Below are positions 45,308-53,437 of a stretch of 64,000 nt of DNA, piece after piece. Origin of the DNA: a virus. The notes under the pieces were generated by a model. The model worked only from the letters and a program-made list of their open reading frames with translations. It was not told where the DNA came from and did no database searches. The translations under genes were made by a program, and so were the position numbers. The stretch lies in the IMG/VR virus record IMGVR_UViG_3300008954_002687, positions 37,444-101,443 of that record. One strand, 5' to 3'. How positions within the stretch are numbered: the stretch's first letter is position 1; each line of letters begins with the position of its first letter.

Positions 45308-48300
45308 TTGAAGTTTGCACACATCAGTGACACTCATATCAAAAATTTGAAGTATCACTACGAATATAGAATTGTATTCGAACAATTATACCAGACACTG
45401 CGAGAGCAGGAAGTCGATTACATCGTTCATTGCGGAGATATCGCACACACAAAGACACAGATCTCACCAGAGTTTGTGGAAATGTGTTCTGATTTCTTCC
45501 GCAGTTTAGCGGAGATTGCACCCACATATATTATATTGGGCAACCACGATGGCAATCTAAAGAATAGTAGTCGCCAAGACGCATTGACGCCGATTGTAGA
45601 TGCGTTAAACTTGCCAGCTCTGCATCTGCTCAAAGAATCTGGCGAAACCCACATAGACGATAAGTTCTGTTTGAATGTGCTTTCAGTCTTTGATCGAGAT
45701 AATTGGACAAAGCCAAGCGATACTGATAAAATCAACATCGCCCTGTATCACGGCTCAATCAGCAACTGTAAGACTGACATGAACTGGACAATGAGAAATG
45801 GCGAAGATACTCTAACTATCTTTGAAGACTTTGATTTCGCCATGCTCGGCGATATTCACCGTCGTCAATATTTAGATGAAGTAGGTCGCGTTTGGTATGC
45901 CGGCTCAACTGTACAGCAGAATCATGGCGAAACAAATGATAAGGGGATTCTCATCTGGGATATCCAGTCAAAGGATGATTGGGAAATCGAGCCCATTGTG
46001 CTTAAGAATCCAAAGCCATTCTTTACAATTCCTTTAACGATGAAGGGGCGCATGCCACGCAAGATTGATGTGCCAACCGGCGCTCGTCTGCGCTTGGTGA
46101 GCAACAACAATCTTCCGCTCAATGTGATGAAGCGCGCAATGGATATCGCCAAACACCGATTCAAACCGGAGAGCATCTCGTTTTTGAACAGAGCCACCGG
46201 TGAACGCGGAAATGTTGAAGATATTACAGACGGACTCAAGACCGAGAACTTGCGAGATCCAAAGATTCAGGAAGAACTTATCGATGAGTACCTTAAGGAC
46301 TATCAGGTGCCCTCTGAGACGCTCGAAAAAGTTTATGAACTCAATCGGGCTTACAACAAAATTATTGAGGAGACAGAGGAAGTCTCGCGCAATGTAAACT
46401 GGAAACTTAAGACCTTTGAGTTTGACAATCTGTTTAATTATGGAACAGACAATTCAATTAATTTTGAAAATATGGGTGGTATCATCGGCATCTTTGGAAA
46501 GAACTTTTCCGGAAAGAGTTCTGTGATTGATGCTGCATTATATACTTTGTTTAATACGACGTCCAAGAACGAACGCAAAAACTTAAACGTCATTAATCAG
46601 AACAGAGATTCATGCGCAGGCAAGCTCACTATCGAGTCAAACAATAAGGTCTATACGGTTGAAAGGAAATCAGAGAAGTACGTTAAGAGGCTTAAGGGCG
46701 AGGAAACCCTAGAAGCCAAAACCGATTTGAATTTTGAAGTATATGATCGCATCACCGAAGAAACAACATCTCTGAACGGAACAACGCGAAATCAGACAGA
46801 TGCAATTATCAGAAAGCATTTTGGTTCTATCGATGATTTCATGGTATCTTCGCTAGCCTCGCAGCATGGTGCGTTAGCATTTATTGATGAGGGCTCTACT
46901 CGACGTAAAGAGATCATTGCTAAGTTCTTGGACCTGGAGATTTTTGAAAAGAAGTTTAGGATGTCCAAGGAAGACTCGGTAGAAGCCAAAGTCTTGATTA
47001 AGAAGCACGAAGACCGAGACTATGGGGCAGACATCACCGCCGCCACGAAGGAGTTGAATAAGTATCAGAACAAATCAGAGAAGAACAAGAGCCTCTGTGA
47101 ATCCTTGCGTATTAAGCTTAATACATTGACGGATGTTGTGCGCTTATTGGAAGAACAAATCAAAGCGACTCCCTCGGAAGTGGTGGACATTACTAACTTG
47201 CGCAAAGAGCACAAAAAGAAAGTTAATTCTATTGTTGCTTTGGGCGAAACAATCAAAGAACAATCGCAGTTCATATCTCTCAAGAGCGAGGAAATCGCGG
47301 CAACCGAGAAGCTACTCGGCGCGATAGATCACCAGAAGAACCTTGAGAATAAGTTGTCGATTGAGAAATTAGATGAAACGATTGCCTCGTTAAATCAAGA
47401 ACTAGAGAGTATCGTTAAGAAACAGAAGCTGCTAGAGGGAATCCCGTGCGGTGATTCGTTCCCAACGTGCAAGTTTATTAGAGATGCACACGTCTCAGTT
47501 GCCACAAGGGATATTGCAGCTAACGAGCGCGATAAGTCCATAGAAGCCCGCAGCGCATTAAATCCCGAAGAAATCGAGTTGGAGATTGAAGAACACAACG
47601 CTTTACAAATAAAGTCTTTAAATTTTGAAAAAGAGATTTCTGAGTTGAAGCTTAAGCGAGAGCGCAACAAGGCTACAAAATCTAAGATAGAATTATCTTT
47701 GAAAGATATTACTAATCAAATTAAGGAATACGAAGAAAATAAAGAAGCAATTGAGAATCTTGAGAAACTTATAAAGGAAAAAGATAAGCACCAAAAAGAC
47801 ATGAACAGTAAGCAGAATGAGATAACGACTTGCGAACAAGAGACTTTAGATATCGTTAAACTCGTTGGTTCTTGCGAACAAAAGATTGAAAACTTGCGAG
47901 AGCAACAAACTGAATACAAAGAACTACAGAACTCATATGCAGCCTACGATCTGTTTATGCAGTGCATGCACCCAAACGGAATTGCATACGATGTGATTAA
48001 AAAGAAGATTCCTGTTATCAATCAAGAGATAGCGAAGGTGTTGGCAAATATTGTAGATTTTGAAATTTTCTTTGAGAGTTCTGGTAATAAGTTTGACATC
48101 TTTATCAAGCACCCTCTATACGACGAGCGCCCTATTGAAATGGCGTCTGGCGCAGAGAAAACCATGGCGGCGATGGCAATTCGTTTGGCTCTTCTGAGTG
48201 TCTCTTCACTGCCCAAAAGCGACTTATTCATCCTCGACGAGCCCGGCACAGCATTAGATGAAGAAAATATGGAAGGTTTTATTAGGATCTTAGAACTAAT

Positions 48301-48415
48301 TAAAGTGTATTTTAAGAACGTTTTGTTGATCTCGCACCTTGATTCGCTCAAAGACTGTGTTGACATGCAAATTGTAATTGAAAAGAAAAATGGATATGCA
48401 AGAGTAAACCAATAA
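45308..48415 (+). CDS. Fused SbcD-SbcC (gp47-gp46-like) recombination exonuclease
   Basis: 1,035 residues from TTG 45308, chosen because GGAGGGA (45298-45304) sits just upstream and the protein then begins MKFAHISDTHI. Residues 1-330 are the Mre11/SbcD phosphoesterase: SDTH, HCGDIAHT, LGNHDG, ALYHGS, LGDIHRRQY. From about 370 comes the Rad50/SbcC ATPase: Walker A GKNFSGKSS (about 395-403), coiled coils, a hook-like CGDSFPTC (about 714-721), SGAEKTMAAMAIRLA signature (about 946-960) and Walker B DLFILDEPGTALDEEN. In T4 these are two proteins that resect ends for recombination-dependent replication. Here they are one chain. All catalytic motifs are present. The hook is C-x6-C instead of the usual CxxC. 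Confidence 0.93.
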   Translation: MKFAHISDTHIKNLKYHYEYRIVFEQLYQTLREQEVDYIVHCGDIAHTKTQISPEFVEMCSDFFRSLAEIAPTYIILGNHDGNLKNSSRQDALTPIVDALNLPALHLLKESGETHIDDKFCLNVLSVFDRDNWTKPSDTDKINIALYHGSISNCKTDMNWTMRNGEDTLTIFEDFDFAMLGDIHRRQYLDEVGRVWYAGSTVQQNHGETNDKGILIWDIQSKDDWEIEPIVLKNPKPFFTIPLTMKGRMPRKIDVPTGARLRLVSNNNLPLNVMKRAMDIAKHRFKPESISFLNRATGERGNVEDITDGLKTENLRDPKIQEELIDEYLKDYQVPSETLEKVYELNRAYNKIIEETEEVSRNVNWKLKTFEFDNLFNYGTDNSINFENMGGIIGIFGKNFSGKSSVIDAALYTLFNTTSKNERKNLNVINQNRDSCAGKLTIESNNKVYTVERKSEKYVKRLKGEETLEAKTDLNFEVYDRITEETTSLNGTTRNQTDAIIRKHFGSIDDFMVSSLASQHGALAFIDEGSTRRKEIIAKFLDLEIFEKKFRMSKEDSVEAKVLIKKHEDRDYGADITAATKELNKYQNKSEKNKSLCESLRIKLNTLTDVVRLLEEQIKATPSEVVDITNLRKEHKKKVNSIVALGETIKEQSQFISLKSEEIAATEKLLGAIDHQKNLENKLSIEKLDETIASLNQELESIVKKQKLLEGIPCGDSFPTCKFIRDAHVSVATRDIAANERDKSIEARSALNPEEIELEIEEHNALQIKSLNFEKEISELKLKRERNKATKSKIELSLKDITNQIKEYEENKEAIENLEKLIKEKDKHQKDMNSKQNEITTCEQETLDIVKLVGSCEQKIENLREQQTEYKELQNSYAAYDLFMQCMHPNGIAYDVIKKKIPVINQEIAKVLANIVDFEIFFESSGNKFDIFIKHPLYDERPIEMASGAEKTMAAMAIRLALLSVSSLPKSDLFILDEPGTALDEENMEGFIRILELIKVYFKNVLLISHLDSLKDCVDMQIVIEKKNGYARVNQ

Positions 48416-48427
48416 GGAGTCAACAGC

Positions 48428-48958
48428 ATGAAAATTACCAAATCGCAGCTTCGAAGCGTAATCAGAGAAGAAATAGAAAACACCGTCGATGAGGGTTTTG
48501 TGGACTCTATCAAGGGCGCCCTCGGTCTTGGCGGCAAGAAAGCAGCCCCAGCAGCCGATCCAATGGCAAATGTCCCAGAAGATGAGCGCGAAGACTATGA
48601 AGAATTTCGTAGTGGAGGCGCCGCCGGTCAATTCAAGTGGGAAGATGCCCGAGGACAGAACTTCGACGATACGAGTTCATATGAGGCTTACCAGGACTTC
48701 TTAAAATGGAGAACCAAGCATGTAGCTGACTCCGAACAACATCGACAGGCTCAATGGGATATTGAGCAAGCCAGGAAGAAGCGCGGCTCTGGAAGATCGT
48801 CGTCATCGTCGTCGTCGTATCGACGTGATAAATCCCCTGCCCATCGCGCATCCAGCGCTGTTGGTTCATCTAACCTTGCTTACGGCGAATCCATAGAGAA
48901 GATTAAGGACATTATTAGAGAAGTGCTACAAGAGATTCAAGGAGATAAAAAACAGTGA
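48428..48958 (+). CDS. Leader-A protein with Ser/Arg tract (putative internal head protein, 176 aa)
   Basis: ATG 48428 after AAGGAGTCAACAGC. The N-terminus MKITKSQLRSVIREEIENTV has the leader with I12-R-E14. It then has a Gly/Ala/Lys stretch, a Trp-containing charged helix (DFLKWRTKHVADSEQH), a low-complexity tract (SGRSSSSSSSYRRDKS, about residues 121-137) and a C-terminal helix IEKIKDIIREVLQEI that itself resembles the leader. No enzyme motif. The basic Ser/Arg tract could bind DNA inside the head. It overlaps the next GTG start by four bases. Confidence 0.6.
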   Translation: MKITKSQLRSVIREEIENTVDEGFVDSIKGALGLGGKKAAPAADPMANVPEDEREDYEEFRSGGAAGQFKWEDARGQNFDDTSSYEAYQDFLKWRTKHVADSEQHRQAQWDIEQARKKRGSGRSSSSSSSYRRDKSPAHRASSAVGSSNLAYGESIEKIKDIIREVLQEIQGDKKQ

Positions 48959-49980
48959 AACTTTTAATGGAAAACTGGCGTAAATTTGTTAATGAACAAG
49001 AAGAAGCCGCACAACAAGGATTTGCCCAAATAACTCCCGATACTAATATTGGAGCCGTCAAGGCTGATGAACTCTGGAGGCAGCTTGTGTCCGGACAGGA
49101 GAGTCCGCTCTATAATGCGATGAAAAATGCCACTGGCTGGGCAAGCGGCGTCTTGGGCACCCCAGAACAAGTTAAACAAAGGTTTGGGCAGATTGGACAA
49201 GAAGCCTTCATAGCGAGAGTTCAACAAGTTCAAAAACTGATCTCTACAGCAAAAACAGCTAAATTTAATATGCCTGCTCTGGAGGGCGGAGACGCCGATG
49301 CAGTAGTAGATGCACTAAGCGATCAAGATGGCGCCTTGGGAGTTGATCTAAGTTCGAAATTTGCGAACCAAATCGAAAGCTTTAAAGAGTGGTGGGAGGC
49401 ACTACCCGAGCCGATTAAACAGATGTACGAAGCAGGGAAGATCCCATCTGTAGAACAAGTACAGCAAGCAACCCAACAGACCCCCCAACAAAACGTCAGT
49501 GAAGACAAGTTTCCACGATTTGGAAAAGGTCCAATGCCCGGCGCCCCCGCTGTTGGAGAAAAAGAACAAATCAATCTTAAAAATATTAAGGGCGCCGCAT
49601 TGGCGTTCTTAACCAAAGGGATGCTCGACGGCGCGCCGGGTGACGCTGTAGCCGTTGAAAAAGACGCCGGCGCCACAAACTCAAAAATGATTCCAACGCA
49701 AAGTAATATTTTGGCAGCTAAGTCACTATTATTTGCATACAACAATCCAGCAAAACAACTCAAAGATATGGGCGGAGCCTTTGTCACTAGTGATGGAAAG
49801 ATTCTCGACGGTCACCATCGTTGGTCAGGCGCCCTTATCGGTACCGGTGGTGCACTTCAGCATACCGGCGTTCATATTGTTAAGGCGCCAGCCGATGCAG
49901 TCATCCCTCTTTTGGTTACGGTAGGGAACGCACTTGGTCGCCAGCAAAAGGGTCCCAATCCCGAAGACGAAAACCAGTAA
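48955..49980 (+). CDS. Leader-B protein with ParB/sulfiredoxin-like C-terminal domain (341 aa)
   Basis: GTG 48955 overlaps the previous stop (GTGA). The leader MKLLMENWRKFVNEQEE places Trp8 and Glu14 like the leader of the gene at 51141. The middle (about 30-200) is helical and Gln-rich. The C-terminal part contains GGAFVTSDGKILDGHHRWSG (residues about 263-282) followed by HTGVHIVKAPAD: the DGHHRW core is typical of the ParB/Srx-like fold used by ParB nucleases, sulfiredoxin and some serine kinases. T4 packages the enzyme Alt in its head, and this protein could be an analogous ejected enzyme. Activity and substrate are unknown. Confidence 0.65.
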   Translation: MKLLMENWRKFVNEQEEAAQQGFAQITPDTNIGAVKADELWRQLVSGQESPLYNAMKNATGWASGVLGTPEQVKQRFGQIGQEAFIARVQQVQKLISTAKTAKFNMPALEGGDADAVVDALSDQDGALGVDLSSKFANQIESFKEWWEALPEPIKQMYEAGKIPSVEQVQQATQQTPQQNVSEDKFPRFGKGPMPGAPAVGEKEQINLKNIKGAALAFLTKGMLDGAPGDAVAVEKDAGATNSKMIPTQSNILAAKSLLFAYNNPAKQLKDMGGAFVTSDGKILDGHHRWSGALIGTGGALQHTGVHIVKAPADAVIPLLVTVGNALGRQQKGPNPEDENQ

Positions 49981-49995
49981 AATAAGGAATAAACA

Positions 49996-51144
49996 ATGTC
50001 TGATAACGAAAATAAAGATGACAAAAACGAATTTGATTTTCTGCCTCCCGCAGAGCCACCACCCTCCTTTAATCAGGAGAAAGACCACTATCACGAAGAA
50101 GTCGCAGCAGAGGATTTCGGCATGGTTGAGGACTTCGGTCTCCAGATGGAATATTCTGATGAAGATCTCCTCCCAGAAAACACTGCCCCTTCTTCGATTA
50201 ATGTGGGCTTTGTTGGCGTTGGCGGCGGAGGCAACAAAATGGCGAACGCCTTCATTGAACTTGGATTCAACAAAACACTGATGGTAAACTCCACAGGGAA
50301 AGACATTCCGAAGAACGTCGAAGAAGATCACGTCGTTCTTATCCCCGATAGCGACGGCATCGGAAAGAACGTCGTTTACGGCAAAGAGATTCTTTCCCAA
50401 AATGGCGCCATCGTTGAAGATGCACTTCGTATTAAGCTTGGAAAAGTCGATTGGCTTTTCGTTATGGCTGGTGGAGGCGGCGGAACCGGCAGTTCGGTAA
50501 CCGCGCTGCAGCCAGTCTTCGAAAGATATATGCAATCAGTTCAGGCTTCTGGAAAAGTGGTCTATATTGTTTCTTGGCCAACCGCGCAAGAGGCACTGAA
50601 CCCGACTATCGCTCGCAACGCGCTTACGCTCGTGAATGACGTTGCCCGCCATCCGCACATCGTTCTCGACAACGAACGTGCCACACGATTACTCCGCGGC
50701 AGAATCGGCATGCTTGGCATGTATCCTGTCGCTAACACAACATTTGCTAAGTCACTTGCTCAAGTTTTAAAACTCTCCACCGAGGATTCACCGATCCAAT
50801 CTTTCGATTCTAAAGATTTGGAAACTTGCTTGAGCAATAATGGCAGAGCCTTTATGGGCTCAACAATGATAAAAGATCCAAATACAGCAAAGCTTGGATC
50901 GGTGATCCTTCATAACTGTATGAATCGTTCTGCGTGTCCGCCCCCCAAGGGGAAGGCAGGCGCCGGTTCGTTAGTGTTGGTGGTCTCGGAAGAGATGGTG
51001 GCTGACCCAAAGGTCAGTAAAAACATTGAGTCTGCAATCGCTTATGTCGGCGGTCGGTGCGAGACACTTTTCTCTGGCGTTTACGTGCGCAAGAATGTGC
51101 CCGGATTGATTGCGATACTAAGTATGAATGGATTAGCAACATGA
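49996..51144 (+). CDS. FtsZ/tubulin-superfamily GTPase
   Basis: 382 residues, ribosome site AAGGAAT. An acidic N-terminal extension (about 65 residues) precedes the GTPase. VGFVGVGGGGNKMANAF (about 71-87) matches the FtsZ first loop. AGGGGGTGSS (about 157-166) is the tubulin signature G-box. SFDSKDLETCLSNNGRAFMG (about 269-288) aligns with the FtsZ T7 loop region, keeping two acidic residues needed to activate GTP hydrolysis in the neighbouring subunit. Phage tubulins such as PhuZ position replicating phage DNA. A role in organising the cell or disturbing host FtsZ is possible. The assignment to the superfamily is strong; the role is open. It lacks a head-targeting leader. Confidence 0.87.
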   Translation: MSDNENKDDKNEFDFLPPAEPPPSFNQEKDHYHEEVAAEDFGMVEDFGLQMEYSDEDLLPENTAPSSINVGFVGVGGGGNKMANAFIELGFNKTLMVNSTGKDIPKNVEEDHVVLIPDSDGIGKNVVYGKEILSQNGAIVEDALRIKLGKVDWLFVMAGGGGGTGSSVTALQPVFERYMQSVQASGKVVYIVSWPTAQEALNPTIARNALTLVNDVARHPHIVLDNERATRLLRGRIGMLGMYPVANTTFAKSLAQVLKLSTEDSPIQSFDSKDLETCLSNNGRAFMGSTMIKDPNTAKLGSVILHNCMNRSACPPPKGKAGAGSLVLVVSEEMVADPKVSKNIESAIAYVGGRCETLFSGVYVRKNVPGLIAILSMNGLAT

Positions 51145-51605
51145 ACAAACTATTTGAAAATTGGCGAAAGTACACAAACGAAGCAGCATACGAACCCGGT
51201 CGTGCTGTTGCCGATATTGATACTGGCGAAGATTACATGAGCCCCGAAGAAATTAGGGACGAAGAGGTACAAGACTTGGCTGACAAGTTTAATGTCGAAG
51301 CCTTCGTTGAGATTGCTAGCGATGGAAAGCCTTCTATTATAGTAAAGCACCAAGACGGCAAATTGTCAATGTATAACGACACAGAAGAGATGTACAAAGA
51401 GTTAGCAAGCCGACAAGAAATGAATGAAGCAGCTGAACCACATTCAGCCTCTCACGTCGTTAAAAAGATGATGAAAACAGGACTAAGTGCTAAGGAAGCG
51501 CTAAAGAGTTTAACTCATGATCTTTCTGATGAAGAAGCTGAGCGTTGGCTTGAGCGCCACAAGGATGAAATGGATAGTGCTGAACAAGATTTAGCAAGCC
51601 GATAA
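51141..51605 (+). CDS. Leader-B protein (putative internal head protein, 154 aa)
   Basis: ATG 51141 overlaps the FtsZ-like stop (ATGA); I reject the upstream in-frame start at 51057. The N-terminus MNKLFENWRKYTNEAAYEPG matches the leader of the gene at 48955 over ENWRK and has Glu14, although the residue at -3 is Thr rather than Leu/Ile. The acidic body has a short beta region (FVEIASDGKPSIIVKHQDGK) and a helical C-terminal half with repeated EE/DE pairs (LSDEEAERWLERHKDEMD). No enzyme motif or membrane segment. Classified with the leader set by its N-terminus. Confidence 0.58.
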   Translation: MNKLFENWRKYTNEAAYEPGRAVADIDTGEDYMSPEEIRDEEVQDLADKFNVEAFVEIASDGKPSIIVKHQDGKLSMYNDTEEMYKELASRQEMNEAAEPHSASHVVKKMMKTGLSAKEALKSLTHDLSDEEAERWLERHKDEMDSAEQDLASR

Positions 51606-51627
51606 TAAATATAAAAGGAATAATATA

Positions 51628-51951
51628 ATGGCATTTAGAAAAAACAAGAAGTTCATTGATCCTCGTTACTTTATGGACGAGAAGACTGATATTATTAAAG
51701 AAGAGATTGAGGAGGCGCGCCTTCCTGCATGGGAACGCCCGGTCCACACACCGCCCGAAGAAGAAAGATTTACTGGCGGCTCCATTGATATTGAACCACT
51801 CTCCGATGAAGAACAAGAAGCTTCTTACGATGCCTATTACGAATTGCATAGTTTCTTGCTGGATTCGGACCTCCCCGGCAACAAACCATCAGATAAGCTA
51901 CGTCACGCCCTTCGTTGGATTGCAAAATTTGAAAAGCAAGGTATGGGTTAA
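51628..51951 (+). CDS. Leader-C protein (putative internal head protein, 107 aa)
   Basis: ATG 51628 after AAAAGGAATAATATA. The leader FIDPRYFMDEKTDIIKEEIE (residues 9-28) is nearly identical to that of the gene at 43312, with the same I-K-E triplet. The rest differs completely: a Pro/Glu-rich linker and a helical C-terminus (LRHALRWIAKFEKQGMG). Two proteins sharing only their first ~30 residues indicates that the leader is a mobile module with its own function. No enzyme motif. It is followed after 4 bases by a leader-A gene. Confidence 0.6.
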   Translation: MAFRKNKKFIDPRYFMDEKTDIIKEEIEEARLPAWERPVHTPPEEERFTGGSIDIEPLSDEEQEASYDAYYELHSFLLDSDLPGNKPSDKLRHALRWIAKFEKQGMG

Positions 51952-51955
51952 CAAC

Positions 51956-52813
51956 ATGAAAATCACAAAATCACAACTCAAAGAAATTATACGAGAGAAT
52001 ATCGACTCGCTTCCGATTGAGAATTTAATCGGCGGAATCAGCAGTCTCGTCGACGGCATGGATCCGGAGTTGGTGGGTGTTGTTTTCACCACTGTCTTCA
52101 AGGAGATGGAGGGAGGCAGTCCGCCACCCGAAACAAGTGAAGAGCCGGAAGCGACCCAACAAATTGGCTTTGATAGGGAACCTGAAGAAGTATCCAATAG
52201 AGCACCAGAGCGCATCGGCTTCGAAGAGAGCTTGATAAAAGTAATCAAAGAAGAAATGAGTACCGATTCCGCCCTTTTAAGCGCGATCAATAAATTAGCA
52301 GACAAGATTGATAACTTAGATGTTAGTGTTGATTACTTAGCCGCTTCTGTTACCGGCGAAGATCCTCTCTCTCTTGGGTATGGACAGGCAGCGTTTGGCA
52401 GAGCCGCCCGCAAGAAGAAGATTCAACCGCCGGCGGAATTAGCCGAGATCATCGAACAAGAGATCGCAGAGGCGCTAGGTACGGGCAGAATGGCTCCAGT
52501 AGCTCGCACTCTCTCTCGCGCAGGGATCGCCCAGCGCTCAGAACCAACAAGAACAGAGTTGATGAAATTAATAGCTGCCTTAGACACCGGAGACCCAGAG
52601 GAATTACAACAACTAGCCGATATGGTGGCACAACTCATGGACGCAGCTAGCGAAAATATTGAACAAGATTACGGCTTAGAAGAGGTGTCTTCCGAGAAGC
52701 AACGCCGCTGGGCTTGCGCACAAAAAGACAAGCCCGCCGATGAAAGAGCAGACAGCTTATCCGCAGCAGAGGCAGAAGAGATGTGTACATCCAAAGTGGA
52801 AGAAGACGCATGA
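51956..52813 (+). CDS. Leader-A protein, helical, with Cys-containing C-terminus (285 aa)
   Basis: I choose ATG 51956, which gives MKITKSQLKEIIRENIDSLP at the N-terminus; the longer in-frame reading from 51656 overlaps the previous gene and lacks sense. Several internal I-x-E triplets occur (VIKEEMS at about residue 96, IIEQEI at about 162), so it could be cut into pieces by the prohead protease. The body is helical and acidic. The C-terminus (KQRRWACAQKDKPADE, then AEAEEMCTSKVEED) has two cysteines about 30 residues apart and may form a small metal-binding or disulphide unit. Function unknown. Confidence 0.6.
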   Translation: MKITKSQLKEIIRENIDSLPIENLIGGISSLVDGMDPELVGVVFTTVFKEMEGGSPPPETSEEPEATQQIGFDREPEEVSNRAPERIGFEESLIKVIKEEMSTDSALLSAINKLADKIDNLDVSVDYLAASVTGEDPLSLGYGQAAFGRAARKKKIQPPAELAEIIEQEIAEALGTGRMAPVARTLSRAGIAQRSEPTRTELMKLIAALDTGDPEELQQLADMVAQLMDAASENIEQDYGLEEVSSEKQRRWACAQKDKPADERADSLSAAEAEEMCTSKVEEDA

Positions 52814-52856
52814 CCGGAAGAGGAAGGCTTAGTTTAAGCTAATAATTGGAGACAAG

Positions 52857-53054
52857 ATGATGGAATATGTACAAGGCAAACTAGACAGATTAGTCGAGAA
52901 AATGATTTCTCGGAAGTTTCTTGTATGGCTAACCGCAACAGGACTCCTCGCATTTTCAGACTTACAGTCGGGCGACTGGGTAATTATTTCAGCAATTTAC
53001 ATTGGGGGTCAAACTGTCATCGATGGTATCGCTAAACTTAAGGGTGTCGCGTGA
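52857..53054 (+). CDS. Holin-like small membrane protein
   Basis: 65 residues. ATG 52857 (a second ATG follows at once), preceded by TTGGAGACAAG. Two hydrophobic segments are visible: FLVWLTATGLLAFSDL (about residues 20-35) and WVIISAIYIGGQTVIDG (about 41-57), with a charged N-terminus. The size, topology and place before a spanin-like gene suit a phage holin. A general small membrane protein is the alternative. Its stop overlaps the next GTG (GTGA). Confidence 0.55.
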   Translation: MMEYVQGKLDRLVEKMISRKFLVWLTATGLLAFSDLQSGDWVIISAIYIGGQTVIDGIAKLKGVA

Positions 53055-53437
53055 ATTGGTCGGCAGTAATTAAATTTGGTTTAAAGTACTGGCGAGAACT
53101 GCTGGTCGTTGGCTCCCTCCTTGCAGTTGTAATTAAGACACAGCTTGATTATCGTGCGCTTAATAAAGCGTATGAGATTTCGCAACAAAGCCTCCAAGAA
53201 CAAGTAGAGGGTTTACAAAAGATTCACGAGGAAGAACTTAAGAAGCGAGACGCGGCATTGAGGAGCTACCGTACAACTCTTGAAGAAATCGAAAGAGGCT
53301 ATTTAGAATCTCAAGAAGAAGTCGAAAGATTAAAAAAACAGAAAAGAGATCGTTTAGAGAAAAGCTATTCATCGAACCCGGAGGATTTAGCCAATGAGAT
53401 TGTTAATACTTATGGCTTTGAGCGCACTGCTGAGTAA
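53051..53437 (+). CDS. Inner-membrane spanin-like (Rz-type) protein
   Basis: 128 residues from GTG 53051. An N-terminal transmembrane helix (ELLVVGSLLAVVIKTQL, about residues 16-32) is followed by a long charged coiled coil (residues about 35-105, rich in Glu, Gln, Lys, Arg). This is the layout of lambda Rz-type i-spanins, which span the periplasm and fuse the membranes at lysis. The last 44 bases overlap the next gene in another frame, as in many Rz/Rz1 pairs. The context with the holin-like gene supports a lysis cassette. Confidence 0.62.
   Translation: MNWSAVIKFGLKYWRELLVVGSLLAVVIKTQLDYRALNKAYEISQQSLQEQVEGLQKIHEEELKKRDAALRSYRTTLEEIERGYLESQEEVERLKKQKRDRLEKSYSSNPEDLANEIVNTYGFERTAE

Noticed and set aside
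48776-48830. Trinucleotide-like TCG/TCA repeat
   Set aside because: Only a short serine tract inside the leader-A gene at 48428; not a CRISPR or regulatory repeat.
51656-51955. Extension of the leader-A gene at 51956 by 100 codons upstream
   Set aside because: This stretch overlaps the leader-C gene in another frame and reads as non-natural sequence; starting at 51956 puts the shared leader at the N-terminus.
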